This document shows positions 10,811-19,190 of a stretch of DNA of 64,000 bases, in pieces. The position numbers were made by a program, and so were the translations under genes. The stretch is from assembly GCF_000733295.1 (NCBI RefSeq), contig NZ_JPMI01000240.1, forward strand, positions 1-64,000, in the 5' to 3' direction. Position 1 is the stretch's first letter, and every line of letters begins with the position of its first letter. The notes beneath the pieces were generated by a model. The model saw only the letters and a program-made list of their open reading frames with translations, had not been told where the DNA came from and searched no databases. This stretch comes from Archangium violaceum Cb vi76 (GTDB lineage: Bacteria; Myxococcota; Myxococcia; Myxococcales; Myxococcaceae).

Positions 10811-11956
10811 ATGACCTCGTCCCCGGACTTCGACGCCTACCGCTCCGAGTTCCCCGTCGTGAAGGAGCAGCTGTACTTCAACCATGCGGGAGTCGCCCCC
10901 ACGAGCCAGCGGGTGGCCAACGCCATGCGCGAGTGGGTGGAGGACGTGCTCCAGCACGGTGTTCGCTATGAGCGGGGCTGGGAGGCGCGGACGGAGAACA
11001 CCCGCCGGCTGGCGGCGCGGATGGTGGGCGCGGCGCCGGAGGAGATCGCCTTCGTGCGCAACACGGGCCATGGCCTGGGCCTCGTCGCCGAGGGGCTCGA
11101 CTGGCGGCCCGGGGACGAGGTGGCCGTGGCCTCGTCCATCGAGTACCCCTCCAACGTCTATCCCTGGATGCACCTGCGCGATCGGGGCGTCTCCGTCCGG
11201 GAGATCGCGACCGTGGAGGGGGGTGTGACTCCCGAGGCCGTGGCCGCGGCGATCACCCCGCGCACGCGGCTCGTGGCCGTCAGCTCCGTCCAGTTCGCCT
11301 CTGGCTACCGCACGGACCTGGACGCGATTGGCGCGCTCTGTGAGCGCTCGGGCGTGCTCTTCTGCGTGGATGGCATCCAGAGCGTGGGCTGCCTGCCGGT
11401 GGACGTGAAGAAGAGCCGCATCCACTTCCTCAGCGCGGACAGCCACAAGTGGATGATCGGCGTGTCCGGCATCGGCTTCCTCTACGTGGACAAGGACGTG
11501 CTGCCGCGCGTGCGGCCGGTGCTCGTCGGCTGGCGCTCCACCACGGATGCGTGGAATTTCAACCGTGCCCATTTCGAACTGCGCCCGGACGCCTTGAAGT
11601 TCGAGGAGGGGAGCCAGAACTACGCCGGCACCTATGCCCTGGGGGCCGCGCTGGGGTTGTTGCTGGAGGTGGGCCTGGAGAACGTCGAGGCCCGCATCCG
11701 GGAGCTGCTCACCCACCTGGACGGGGAACTGCGCGCCATCGGGTGTGAGACGGGGCCCTCGCCTGCCCACCGCGCGGGGATTCTGACCTTCCTGCCGCCA
11801 CGTGGGGAGGCGAAGGCGCTGGCCTCGTACCTCTCCGAGCGCCAGGTCAGCTTCTCGCTGCGGCGCGGGCGCATCCGCATCTCGCCGCACTTCTACAATC
11901 AGCCCGGGGAGATGGACCGGTTGGTGGAGATGGTCCGGGCGTTCTCGGGGAAGTGA
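10811..11956 (+). CDS. Class V aminotransferase-fold PLP enzyme
   Basis: PLP-dependent enzyme of 381 aa in the aminotransferase class V/cysteine desulfurase/isopenicillin-N-epimerase group. The cofactor lysine is Lys213 in SADSHKWM. Upstream landmarks are YFNHAGVAP near the N-terminus, the phosphate-cup region FVRNTGHGLG and the cofactor-ring Asp in FCVDGIQSVG. The C-terminal small domain ends with SLRRGRIRISPHFYN, usual for this family. No flexible cysteine loop typical of IscS/SufS desulfurases is obvious, so an epimerase, lyase or aminotransferase is more likely than a sulfur donor. It stands alone, so the substrate cannot be inferred. Confidence 0.85.
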   Translation: MTSSPDFDAYRSEFPVVKEQLYFNHAGVAPTSQRVANAMREWVEDVLQHGVRYERGWEARTENTRRLAARMVGAAPEEIAFVRNTGHGLGLVAEGLDWRPGDEVAVASSIEYPSNVYPWMHLRDRGVSVREIATVEGGVTPEAVAAAITPRTRLVAVSSVQFASGYRTDLDAIGALCERSGVLFCVDGIQSVGCLPVDVKKSRIHFLSADSHKWMIGVSGIGFLYVDKDVLPRVRPVLVGWRSTTDAWNFNRAHFELRPDALKFEEGSQNYAGTYALGAALGLLLEVGLENVEARIRELLTHLDGELRAIGCETGPSPAHRAGILTFLPPRGEAKALASYLSERQVSFSLRRGRIRISPHFYNQPGEMDRLVEMVRAFSGK

Positions 11957-12043
11957 GAGTGTGGGTATGACTTCGTTGTGGGGGGCGCAGCGAAGCTCAC
12001 AAGACCGCGCTGTTTTTCGCGGATCCCACTCTAAAAGTCGTCG

Positions 12044-12157
12044 TCATGGACTGGTGCTGAAATGACGTCTAGCCAGAATGAGATTGGCATCGGCTGTGAT
12101 GTCCCGGTGCACCACGCCCGAGGCATGCACGTCCGCCAGGGAGGCGGCGCGAGCCGT
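12044..12157 (-). pseudogene. Ser/Thr kinase fragment (catalytic loop only)
   Basis: After the stop of the scramblase-like gene the minus strand continues in another frame with about 37 codons reading ASLADVHASGVVHRDI, then TADANLIL, and stops at 12044. This is the kinase subdomain VIb region (HRD with a downstream Asn). Nothing before or after it belongs to a kinase, so it is a decayed fragment, probably left by a deletion. Like the intact kinase at 14.8-16.5 kb it lacks the usual lysine two residues after HRD. Confidence 0.55.
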
Positions 12158-12799
12158 TCAGCCGTTGCTCTCGTGCCGGTTCTCGAAGTGGACGAAGTCG
12201 ATGAGGAACGTGGCGGCGACCGCGAGGGGGCGCATGCGCGCGTCACGCGAGGCGCCGTCGAACTGGATGCCGAAGTTGTCCGCGTCCGTGAAGAGCTCCT
12301 TGCCGAAGCCGCTCCAGCGCTTGGCGATGGTGCCCACCTCGCGGCCTCCCTCCTCGATGACGAACGTCCACGGGCGGAAGAAGGGCCCGCGCAGGTGGGC
12401 CAGCTCCTCTCCATTCGGGCCGAGCACGTCATAGGCGCGGGTGAAGAAGCGGAAGCGTTGCTGGATGTGGCCCAGGAGCCGGCCCTCCCCATCCTCCACC
12501 TCCAGGGTGGAGAGCCAGAAGCGCCAGGGCCTCCGCAGCCGCAGCACCGTGGCGCCCGAGGGCGTCTTCAATTCCAGCGTGAAGGGCCGCTTCGCCTTGA
12601 GGAAGATGCGCAGCAGCCAGCTCCCCAGTCCGCCGCCCACCTCGCCCGCGTAGAAGAGCGTCCGCCCGTCGTCGCCCACCACCTCGTAGGCGTTGCGCCC
12701 CTCGAAGCCGGTGAGGATCTCCCCCCACTCCTTCTTCTGGCGCACGCGCAGCGCGTTCTGGTGGAGCAACGGGGCCAGGGCGGTGGAGTCAGCGGGCAT
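12158..12799 (-). CDS. Phospholipid scramblase/LURP-one-like protein
   Basis: Protein of 213 aa with no signal peptide, resembling the bacterial phospholipid scramblase-related (tubby-like/LOR) family. It shows alternating beta strands with typical phrases: NAYEVVGDDGRTLFYAGE, KRPFTLELKTPSGATVLRL, RRPWRFW, GHIQQRFRFFTRAYDV and a late hydrophobic helix, LAVAATFLIDFVHF. The start is backed by GAGGAACC before ATG. Bacterial members have unproven function; they may bind lipids or membranes. The kinase fragment directly downstream suggests a rearrangement at the 3-prime side. Confidence 0.78.
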   Translation of the reverse strand: MPADSTALAPLLHQNALRVRQKKEWGEILTGFEGRNAYEVVGDDGRTLFYAGEVGGGLGSWLLRIFLKAKRPFTLELKTPSGATVLRLRRPWRFWLSTLEVEDGEGRLLGHIQQRFRFFTRAYDVLGPNGEELAHLRGPFFRPWTFVIEEGGREVGTIAKRWSGFGKELFTDADNFGIQFDGASRDARMRPLAVAATFLIDFVHFENRHESNG

Positions 12800-12844
12800 G
12801 GGTTCCTCGGGGGCTTCGGTCCGGGGGGGGACTCTACCCGACGC

Positions 12845-13537
12845 TCAACCCGGAGCGAGCAACAGGGCGCGGAGCGCCTCGGGCTCGTGGAGCACCTGCC
12901 AGCCCTTGGGAGACAGGGAGAGCAGTTTCCGGGAGGTGAGCGCCGCCAGGGCCCGGTCCACGCTGCGCCGCGCCGCTCCTATCTCCAGGGCCAGCCGTTG
13001 CCGGGACAGGGGATAGCGGATGACGAGTCCTTCCTCTCCCGGGCGGCCGAAGTGCTCCGCGTACTCCAGCAACACGCGGATCAGCCGTTGCTCGCACCCA
13101 TCGAAACCCATGGCGCGGCTGACCCGGATGGTGCCCTCGAAGCTGGCCGCCAGGTCCGTCAGCACCGCGGTGGTGAAGCCGTGGTCCATCGCGAGCGCCT
13201 CGCGGAACACGGGGGCGGGGAGCATGTACCCCTCCAGCGGCGTGAGTGCCTCCGCGGACGCTACCCAACTGCTGGCCTGCATCACCTCGATCACTCCGAG
13301 GATGTGCGGGGCCCGGAGCAGCTTCACGGTGAACTGGCAGTCCGGCGACAGGGCGTGGAAGATCCGCACCACGCCCTGTGACAGGAGCGTGAGCCCCGCG
13401 ACGGCCTCACCGGCGGTGTGAAAGGTCGCTCCCGCGGGAAGCGCGAGCGGAAGGGCCGCGGCCTCCAACTGGACCCGTGTCGACCGGGCGCATGCGCCCA
13501 GCGGGCTCCAGGCTGGCAGCGAGCGACACACGTCCAT
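12845..13537 (-). CDS. Crp/Fnr-type transcriptional regulator, divergent
   Basis: Regulator of about 230 aa from the ATG at 13537; an in-frame ATG at 13567 is possible, and neither has a clear ribosome site. Residues 25-130 form a cupin-like sensor domain (LPAGATFHTAGEAVAGL..., FHALSPDC), and residues about 170-225 form a winged helix with IGAARRSVDRALAALTSRKLL as recognition helix. The phosphate-binding cassette of true cAMP receptors (FGE...PR) is not visible: the equivalent stretch reads LGVIEVMQASSWVA. It probably does not bind cyclic nucleotides in the standard way. It is divergent from the CHAP lipoprotein gene, a possible target. Confidence 0.8.
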   Translation of the reverse strand: MDVCRSLPAWSPLGACARSTRVQLEAAALPLALPAGATFHTAGEAVAGLTLLSQGVVRIFHALSPDCQFTVKLLRAPHILGVIEVMQASSWVASAEALTPLEGYMLPAPVFREALAMDHGFTTAVLTDLAASFEGTIRVSRAMGFDGCEQRLIRVLLEYAEHFGRPGEEGLVIRYPLSRQRLALEIGAARRSVDRALAALTSRKLLSLSPKGWQVLHEPEALRALLLAPG

Positions 13538-13712
13538 ACCCGAGAGAGGGCCCGGGCCCGCCCGCATCCCAGGAATCGAATTTCGGCGGGATTCTTCCGT
13601 GCTCGCGCTGCGCCAGATGACGCAACCTGTTTTGGAGGCCTATTGGTCCTGGGAGGCTAATCCGGTATTGCTGGATTGTCCCTCAGCGGCAACCGACGGA
13701 GGCAATCCCCCC

Positions 13713-14234
13713 ATGTTTCGTTTCCAGACCAGGATCGTGGCGCTGTCCCTTCTCTCCCTTTCTCTCGCCGTGACGGGCTGTGGCGGCGTCGAGGCGGAGG
13801 ACGTGGCTCCCGAGCAGCAGGTGTCCTCCGACGCGAACCACGAGGCCCATGCCGACCACGCGCATGATCAGGACATCGGCACCACGGAGTCGGCGGCGTG
13901 TGGCAACTGCGACAACTGCGTGCTGCACGCGCGGTGCCTGCAGCCCAAGCTCCCGTATGGCCTGACCTACTGGAGCGACAAGGTGGCGATCATCAACAGC
14001 AACCACGCCCACAAGGGGTGCGTGGCGATGATCCCGACGTCGAGCTCGTACGGCCACGTCGCGTACGTTTCGAACGTGGACACCGCGCCGAGCCCGAACC
14101 GGATCACCCTGAGGGAGGCCAACTGGGTGGGCAACACCTGCAGCTCGCGCACGGGCACGAAGGACGGGTTGAACATCCGCAACTACTGGTGCCCCGCCGG
14201 AGTGCACGGGTCGAACTGCGCGGGCCCGATGTAA
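13713..14234 (+). CDS. CHAP-domain lipoprotein
   Basis: Lipoprotein of 173 aa; the ATG at 13713 starts a signal with lipobox SLAVTGC. After an acidic, His-rich linker (HEAHADHAHDQD), residues about 65-170 resemble a CHAP domain: NCVLHARC carries the candidate nucleophile Cys, SYGHVAYVSNV the catalytic His, and ITLREANW the usual following strand. CHAP enzymes are peptidoglycan amidases or endopeptidases. Membrane anchoring suggests a role in remodelling its own wall or attacking prey wall at contact. GGAGG lies about ten bases before the start. A strong terminator follows. Confidence 0.78.
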   Translation: MFRFQTRIVALSLLSLSLAVTGCGGVEAEDVAPEQQVSSDANHEAHADHAHDQDIGTTESAACGNCDNCVLHARCLQPKLPYGLTYWSDKVAIINSNHAHKGCVAMIPTSSSYGHVAYVSNVDTAPSPNRITLREANWVGNTCSSRTGTKDGLNIRNYWCPAGVHGSNCAGPM

Positions 14235-14258
14235 GAGCCGTCCCCGCCGTGTTCTTCC

Positions 14259-14297
14259 CCGCCGTCCGCGTGATTCCGCGGGCGGCGGTTTCGTTTT
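14259..14297 (+). terminator. Rho-independent terminator after CHAP lipoprotein
   Basis: The stem CCGCCGTCCGCG pairs with CGCGGGCGGCGG (one G-T wobble) over a five-base loop, followed by TTTCGTTTT. It lies 24 bases past the CHAP stop, in the convergent gap with the DUF1801 gene. Confidence 0.8.
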
Positions 14298-14317
14298 GGA
14301 GGCGTCGGGCCTCCGCG

Positions 14318-14773
14318 TCACACATGTTTGATCCACTCGCGGAGGACGTTGGCGAAGGCGGTCCGTTTCGCGCCGATGTCCTTCGAATCGCGGAACTTCA
14401 CCGACGCCCGGTCCTTGGCGAGCCACTCGAGCAGTGACTCCGGGTCGGCCACCTGGATGCCCGTGAGCGCGGTGTCCCGCGTCTTCGCACCCAGGTGCAG
14501 GATGAGCTGCACGCCGTCCTTCGCGCGGAGCTGGAAGGTCGCGAAGTATTCCGAGGTCCGGAAGCTCGGTGCGTTCCACTTGATGCCCTCGGCGATCTTC
14601 GGATCGGCACCGAGGATGAGCTGCCGGAGGGTGACGATCTCCTGCTTGTACGGGTGCTCGAGCGACGCGAGGAATGCCTCGACGCTCTCGGGCTCGGACG
14701 CACCGCGCTTCGCGGGTTTCTTGCTGGCGGTCTTCTTGCTGGCGGGCTTCTTGCTGACGGCTTTCGAGGCCAC
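14318..14773 (-). CDS. DUF1801 domain protein with Lys/Ala-rich N-terminus
   Basis: Protein of 151 aa from a GTG at 14773 (GGGAG six bases upstream); the open frame further upstream is not protein-like. Residues 1-30 carry KKPASKK-type repeats of Lys, Pro, Ala and Ser. Residues about 35-150 are a DUF1801 domain: LRQLILGADPKIAEGIKWNAPSF, FATFQLRAKDGVQLILHLG and a C-terminal VLREWIKHV. DUF1801 proteins are small soluble proteins related to bacterial YdhG. Their biochemical role is unknown. The basic tail may help nucleic-acid binding (inference). The gene lies 17 bases downstream of the 7TM kinase gene. Confidence 0.85.
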   Translation of the reverse strand: MASKAVSKKPASKKTASKKPAKRGASEPESVEAFLASLEHPYKQEIVTLRQLILGADPKIAEGIKWNAPSFRTSEYFATFQLRAKDGVQLILHLGAKTRDTALTGIQVADPESLLEWLAKDRASVKFRDSKDIGAKRTAFANVLREWIKHV

Positions 14774-14790
14774 GTCACACTCCCTGGGTT

Positions 14791-16551
14791 TCAGCGGGGG
14801 CGCTGGATGAGTCGCGTTGTCTGTTCCTCGATGGGGGGCGCGGCCCGTGCTCCGATGAGCCGCGTGGCCTCCGCATTCTCTCCGGGGGCCGCGGCGGACT
14901 CTCGCGTGAGCAGTGCTTCCACCTCGGCGGGCGTGGGATCGCCCAGTTCCGAGAGATTCCGTTCGCGCGTCCACCGCTCCGAGAAGTTCTCCCGCAGCCA
15001 GCCCGTGAGCTCGACCGCCGGGAGCGCCTGCCGGACCGGCTCGAGGGCACGCTGGAAGGCCCTCGCGTCGGTATAACGCCGCGCCACGTCCAGGTGGAGC
15101 GCGGTCGCGAGCACGTTCCGGAGCAGCGCATGGGCGGCGGGTGCCTCGGGCCGTTCCCCGTGCGGAAGCTGGAGGCCCCCCGTGGAGAGGTCGGGAAGGT
15201 TTCCGAACAGCAACTCATGGAGCACACAGCCGAGCGCGTAGAGATCTCCGGAGATCGTCGCCTCGGCGCCCTGCAGGCGCTCGGGCGGCATGTAGTCGGC
15301 CTTCCCGATGATGCCGCCCAACTGGGTGAGCCGTGTCGCGGGCGGTGGGGAGGCGCTCGGGGTGACCCGCTCCTGTGCTTCGCCGGAGCCATGCGCGATG
15401 CCGAAGTCGACGACCTTCACCACGCCATCGAACGACACCACGAGGTTGTCCGCGCTGATGTCGCGATGAATCACGCCCCGCTCGTGCGCGTAGGCGAGCC
15501 CCCGCAGGGCCTGCTGGCAGATCTCGACCACGACCTCGAGTGGCAGCCTGTTCCCCTTCTTGACGCGCCGGACGAGCTCGAGCGTGTTCACGCCGCTCAG
15601 GTACTCCATGACGATGAACCACGCGCCATCGATCTGTCCGAGATCGTAGACGGACACGATGTTCGGATGATGGAGGCGCGCGGCGGTGCGGGCTTCGCCG
15701 ATGAAGCGGTGGAGGAGGACCTCGGGCTCCTCGTGTTTCTCGTCCAGCATGCGCTTGAGGACGACGAGCCGGTGGAAGCCGGCGCGGCCGGTGCGCACCG
15801 CGAGCCACACCTCGCCCATGCCGCCGCGTCCGAGCCGGGTGAGCCGGCGGTAGCGGTGGATGCCGGTGCCCAGGTCGGCGCCGCGCAGCGAGCGGGCGGT
15901 GAGGATGGCGAGCGCGGAGGAGGCGAACAGGAGGAAGGGGAGTCCCACGAGCGCGAAGAGGGAAGGGCCCGGGATCCAGCCCGCGTCGACGGCGAGCTCG
16001 CGGCCGAGCAGGACGAGCGAGCACAGGGCGGCGGCGAGCACGGCGATCGCCATCGCCCCCCGGCGCTTCAGGAGCCGTGCCGCTTCCACGGCCCAGGTTC
16101 CGGCCACGCACGTCGCCAGGAGCCAGAACAGCGGGAGGCTCAGGCCCGTGGTCGCCTGCGTGATCTGCTCCGAGGTCAATCCGGCCGCGGGCAGCGAGAG
16201 GATGGACCTGGTCACGTCGACCACGCGCACCGTGCCGAGCGCGAGGGCCACGCCCAGCATCACCCGCCGCCAGCGGGTGAGCGGCAGATCCAGCATCGAC
16301 CACGCGACGCGCAGGAGGGTGTAGGGGAGGGGAATCGAGGGGAGGACGCCGAGGATCAGCCATGGCCGTGTATCGGCGACCATCGCGCTGGCTTCTCGGC
16401 TGGTGAGCCCGATGGTGAACGTGAGCACCGCGAAGCAGAGGAAGCTCGAGGCGAGCCAGAGCTGGACCCGCTGGGTGCGCACGGCGGCCCAGGTCACGAA
16501 ATGCACCAGCGCGAGGACGAGGAACGCGCCCGCGAGCGCGAGGTGCAGCAT
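14791..16551 (-). CDS. Seven-TM membrane Ser/Thr protein kinase
   Basis: Protein of 586 aa from the ATG at 16551 (a GTG at 16566 adds five residues; neither has a good ribosome site). Seven hydrophobic segments span about residues 1-225, and a Hanks-type kinase follows directly: glycine loop LGRGGMGEV, Lys266 in VVLKRM, Glu286, HRDISADN with catalytic Asp364, and DFG Asp382. Most bacterial kinases have one central TM and an external sensor. Here the kinase is at the C-terminus, after a 7TM module, as in 7TM receptor-type histidine kinases. Ser366 replaces the usual Lys after HRD, a variant also seen in other myxobacterial kinases. The last 100 residues are helical with no clear domain. Confidence 0.88.
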   Translation of the reverse strand: MLHLALAGAFLVLALVHFVTWAAVRTQRVQLWLASSFLCFAVLTFTIGLTSREASAMVADTRPWLILGVLPSIPLPYTLLRVAWSMLDLPLTRWRRVMLGVALALGTVRVVDVTRSILSLPAAGLTSEQITQATTGLSLPLFWLLATCVAGTWAVEAARLLKRRGAMAIAVLAAALCSLVLLGRELAVDAGWIPGPSLFALVGLPFLLFASSALAILTARSLRGADLGTGIHRYRRLTRLGRGGMGEVWLAVRTGRAGFHRLVVLKRMLDEKHEEPEVLLHRFIGEARTAARLHHPNIVSVYDLGQIDGAWFIVMEYLSGVNTLELVRRVKKGNRLPLEVVVEICQQALRGLAYAHERGVIHRDISADNLVVSFDGVVKVVDFGIAHGSGEAQERVTPSASPPPATRLTQLGGIIGKADYMPPERLQGAEATISGDLYALGCVLHELLFGNLPDLSTGGLQLPHGERPEAPAAHALLRNVLATALHLDVARRYTDARAFQRALEPVRQALPAVELTGWLRENFSERWTRERNLSELGDPTPAEVEALLTRESAAAPGENAEATRLIGARAAPPIEEQTTRLIQRPR

Positions 16552-16687
16552 GGTAAATGGCGTCACGGAGCGGCAGCGTAGTTGATGGAGCCCGCGCCCT
16601 CCAAACCAGGAACCCGCTCATGGCCGGCTTCCCGAGGTCCTGCCCATGGCCTCGGCTTTCGCGCGTCCGGCCTCGAAGGAGGGCCCG

Positions 16688-17725
16688 TCACCGGCGGGCG
16701 GGAGCGTCCTGGGCGGCCAGCTCGATGACGAGCTGATCCCGGGGCACGGTGCCACGCCGCTCGTGCCGGTCCTCGGCGTAGTGGTACGTGACGCGCACGC
16801 GCCGGGTGCCCGTGGGGAGCGTCAGGCGTGTGGGCTCGAAGGGTTGGAGCGCCGTGTTCCCGGTCCGGCGCACGTGCAGGCCGCCCCCTTCCGAGGCGGT
16901 GAGCTCGAAGGTCTGCCCGAGCCGCGCCACGGGCTTGTCATCGGCCCACAGCGTCAGGTGGCGGAACACGTCCCCGGTGGGGAAGGCATGCCCCACGCCC
17001 CGGGACTCGAGGACGGCGACGAGCTGTCCCCGTGTCCGCTCGAGCCGCAGGGAGAGCGCGCCACGGAGGAAGTCCCGGTCATACGCTCCCCGGAAGGCGT
17101 GCGATTTGCCGGGCATGTGACAGCTCTGGCAGGTGCCCTGTCCGCCGCGATTCCGCCAGTCGCGCCACTCGCTCCAGGTCGTCTGCATCTTCTCGCCGGT
17201 GAGCACGGAGCGGCCGTCCACCACCTCGTGGCCGAGGAACTCGTGACAGCTCGCGCAGAAGGAGGGCTCGGCCAGCTTCGGCTCGGAGCGCAGGGGGTGA
17301 TCGGCCTCCGGGGGATGGGGGTTCGCCGTCATCACCACGCCCTCGCGGACGTGGCACGTCACACAGGTGATGCCCTCGTGGGCCAGCGACTCCCGGGGCA
17401 CCGAGGCGAGGGAGCGCTCCCGGATCAGCGCCGCACGCCGCCGCATCGCCGCCTTCGCCTGTTCCTCGAGCGGGGCATGGCAGTACACACAGCGGGGATG
17501 AGGCTCCGCCGCGAAGCCATCGAGGAACACGGCGTTGTCGAGGCTCCGCCGGTGGCGTGAACGCGTCCACGCCTCGTACACCTCCGGGTGGCACGACTCA
17601 CACGTCTCCGCCGAGGCGCCACGGACGCGGATGGGCTCCAGGAAGCTCCCGAAGTCCCACGGGGAGGGGGATTCCGCCCCGGCCGCGGTGGCCAGGAGCA
17701 GGGCGAGGAGCGCCACCTCCTTCAT
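16688..17725 (-). CDS. Secreted pentaheme c-type cytochrome
   Basis: Protein of 345 aa with a signal peptide (LLALLLATAAGA) and five CxxCH haem-binding motifs: CESCH, CVYCH, CVTCH, CASCH and CQSCH, all before residue 210. The pattern and the phrase CESCHPEVYEAWTRSRHRRS resemble the cytochrome c554/multihaem family used in periplasmic electron transfer. The last 130 residues are a haem-free beta-rich domain (GVGHAFPTGDVFRHLTLW). Its ATG overlaps the stop of the discoidin-like gene in an ATGA junction, so the two are translated together. A reductase or electron-carrier role is likely; the substrate is unknown. Confidence 0.87.
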   Translation of the reverse strand: MKEVALLALLLATAAGAESPSPWDFGSFLEPIRVRGASAETCESCHPEVYEAWTRSRHRRSLDNAVFLDGFAAEPHPRCVYCHAPLEEQAKAAMRRRAALIRERSLASVPRESLAHEGITCVTCHVREGVVMTANPHPPEADHPLRSEPKLAEPSFCASCHEFLGHEVVDGRSVLTGEKMQTTWSEWRDWRNRGGQGTCQSCHMPGKSHAFRGAYDRDFLRGALSLRLERTRGQLVAVLESRGVGHAFPTGDVFRHLTLWADDKPVARLGQTFELTASEGGGLHVRRTGNTALQPFEPTRLTLPTGTRRVRVTYHYAEDRHERRGTVPRDQLVIELAAQDAPARR

Positions 17726-19113
17726 GTGCTCGACACGGCCTCGCTCGTCGTCGTCCGCACGATGATTCCCGAGTCGGGGTCCACGCCGTCGAACTCGGAA
17801 TCGCTGTCCACCAGCTCGGTCTTCTCGAGCCGTGACACCTTTCCCTCCGTGTACGTCACGGACGTGGCGCCCGCGGACACGATCGGGCTTCCAATCTCAT
17901 CCGTGCTGTTCTCCAGCGTCACCAGGCGCGTGAGCCGTCCACCCTCCAGGAGGGCGATGGCATGCGTGGTGGTGGTGTCGGTGGTGCGCTCGACGATGAC
18001 GCGCGTCTGCGTGAAGTACACCTTCTTCACGTCGGTGGCCGAGCCCTCGAGCACCAGCAGGTTCGAGAGGACCGTGCCGTGCTGGTAGCCATCATCGTCG
18101 CTCAGTCTGGGCTTGAGGGAACCCCGTCCCTTCGCCTCGAAGAGGGTCGCCTCGGGCAGGTTGAGCAAGGGCACCATCAGCGAGGAGAAGGAGACGTTCT
18201 CCGGCAGGACCACGCGTCCCGCCTGGGTGAGCGAGTACCACTTCCCGTCCTGGGGCGGTGCGGCGGCGAGCTTGTCGAGCTCCTGGAGCAGCGCCTTGTC
18301 CGAATCGGCCAGGGGGCCGGTGAGCTGTCCCTTCTTGAGCTGGGTCAGCAGGGGGACGAAGTCCTTGGCGGGTACGCCCTTTTCGGCATAGCCGTCCTTG
18401 TCCTCGTCGAGCACCCGGGTGTAGCGCTTGGAGAGCACCTTCTGGTCCACCTTCTCCTCGAAGCGCGTGGCCGCGAACGGGTAGCTCCTCGGCAGGCGGG
18501 CGAAGTACTTCGCGGCCTCCACGCGCTCCTTCTTCCACTGGAGCAGGGCCTCGCGCTTTCCCTTCTCGACGGCGGCGTTGTACGGCACCTCGCTGTCGAC
18601 GAAGACCTGGACGTCCGACACGCAGGTGTCCTTGTACTTCGAGCCCGGGTGGACGCTGTCGATGAGGAGCACCACGTCCGCCACGGCGCCCGTCACGGGG
18701 ATGTCGAAGGACTGGGGCCCCATCTTCCGCTCGAGGGTGAGCTGCGTCTTCGCCGACTCCTGGCCCCCGGGCCCGCGCACGGTGACGGTGAGCTGTCTGG
18801 GTGCGGAATTGGCGTTCAGCAACGCCTTGGATTTCTGATAGCCATTGAAGATCACGAGGCGGATGGCTCGCGCGGACTTGAGATCCGAGACGGGGATCGT
18901 CAGCGATTCGCCGAGGCCGTCCCCCTCGGTCCCTTCCACCCAGGCCGTCTTCGGATCGTCATCGAGCACGTAGCTGGGGTGGTAGTTCTCCTCGTACTTG
19001 TTCCAGTTGCTCTTGAGGAAGCTGGTGGCCGACGCCTCTTCGGCGTGCAGGCGCTGGAAGCCGCCAGCGGTGGCGAGGGTCGGGAGCAGGACGGTCAGCA
19101 AGAGGGGCCGCAT
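17722..19113 (-). CDS. Secreted protein with N-terminal discoidin/F5-8C-like domain
   Basis: Exported protein of 463 aa (signal MRPLLLTVLLPTLATA). Residues about 25-160 look like a discoidin-like or NADase-type glycan-binding domain: SYVLDDDPKTAWVEG, GESLTIPV, IRLVIFNGYQKS and a C-terminal VSDVQVFVD strand. The remaining 300 residues, with KRYTRVLDEDKDGYAEKG and a hydrophilic C-terminus, match nothing I know. AAGGA lies four bases before the ATG. It is coupled to the pentaheme cytochrome gene, an unusual pairing that suggests a surface-anchored or carbohydrate-bound redox partner (inference). Confidence 0.75.
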   Translation of the reverse strand: MRPLLLTVLLPTLATAGGFQRLHAEEASATSFLKSNWNKYEENYHPSYVLDDDPKTAWVEGTEGDGLGESLTIPVSDLKSARAIRLVIFNGYQKSKALLNANSAPRQLTVTVRGPGGQESAKTQLTLERKMGPQSFDIPVTGAVADVVLLIDSVHPGSKYKDTCVSDVQVFVDSEVPYNAAVEKGKREALLQWKKERVEAAKYFARLPRSYPFAATRFEEKVDQKVLSKRYTRVLDEDKDGYAEKGVPAKDFVPLLTQLKKGQLTGPLADSDKALLQELDKLAAAPPQDGKWYSLTQAGRVVLPENVSFSSLMVPLLNLPEATLFEAKGRGSLKPRLSDDDGYQHGTVLSNLLVLEGSATDVKKVYFTQTRVIVERTTDTTTTHAIALLEGGRLTRLVTLENSTDEIGSPIVSAGATSVTYTEGKVSRLEKTELVDSDSEFDGVDPDSGIIVRTTTSEAVSST

Positions 19114-19190
19114 GATTTCCTTTTTATACCGATTGCGGACGGAAAACCGTTACTACATGATTATAAACCGAGAAGAAAGGACTCGGTACC
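19114..19190. promoter_or_regulatory. AT-rich divergent promoter region
   Basis: This 77-base gap separates the divergent discoidin-like and SH3-like lipoprotein genes and is clearly richer in A and T than its surroundings. TATAAAAAG (minus strand) and TTATAAACC (plus strand) could be -10-type elements for the two directions. Matching -35 boxes were not defined. Confidence 0.4.

Noticed and set aside
12062-13381. Plus-strand 439-codon open frame opposite the scramblase and Crp genes
   Set aside because: Its translation has no domain; the two minus-strand genes have family motifs and ribosome sites.
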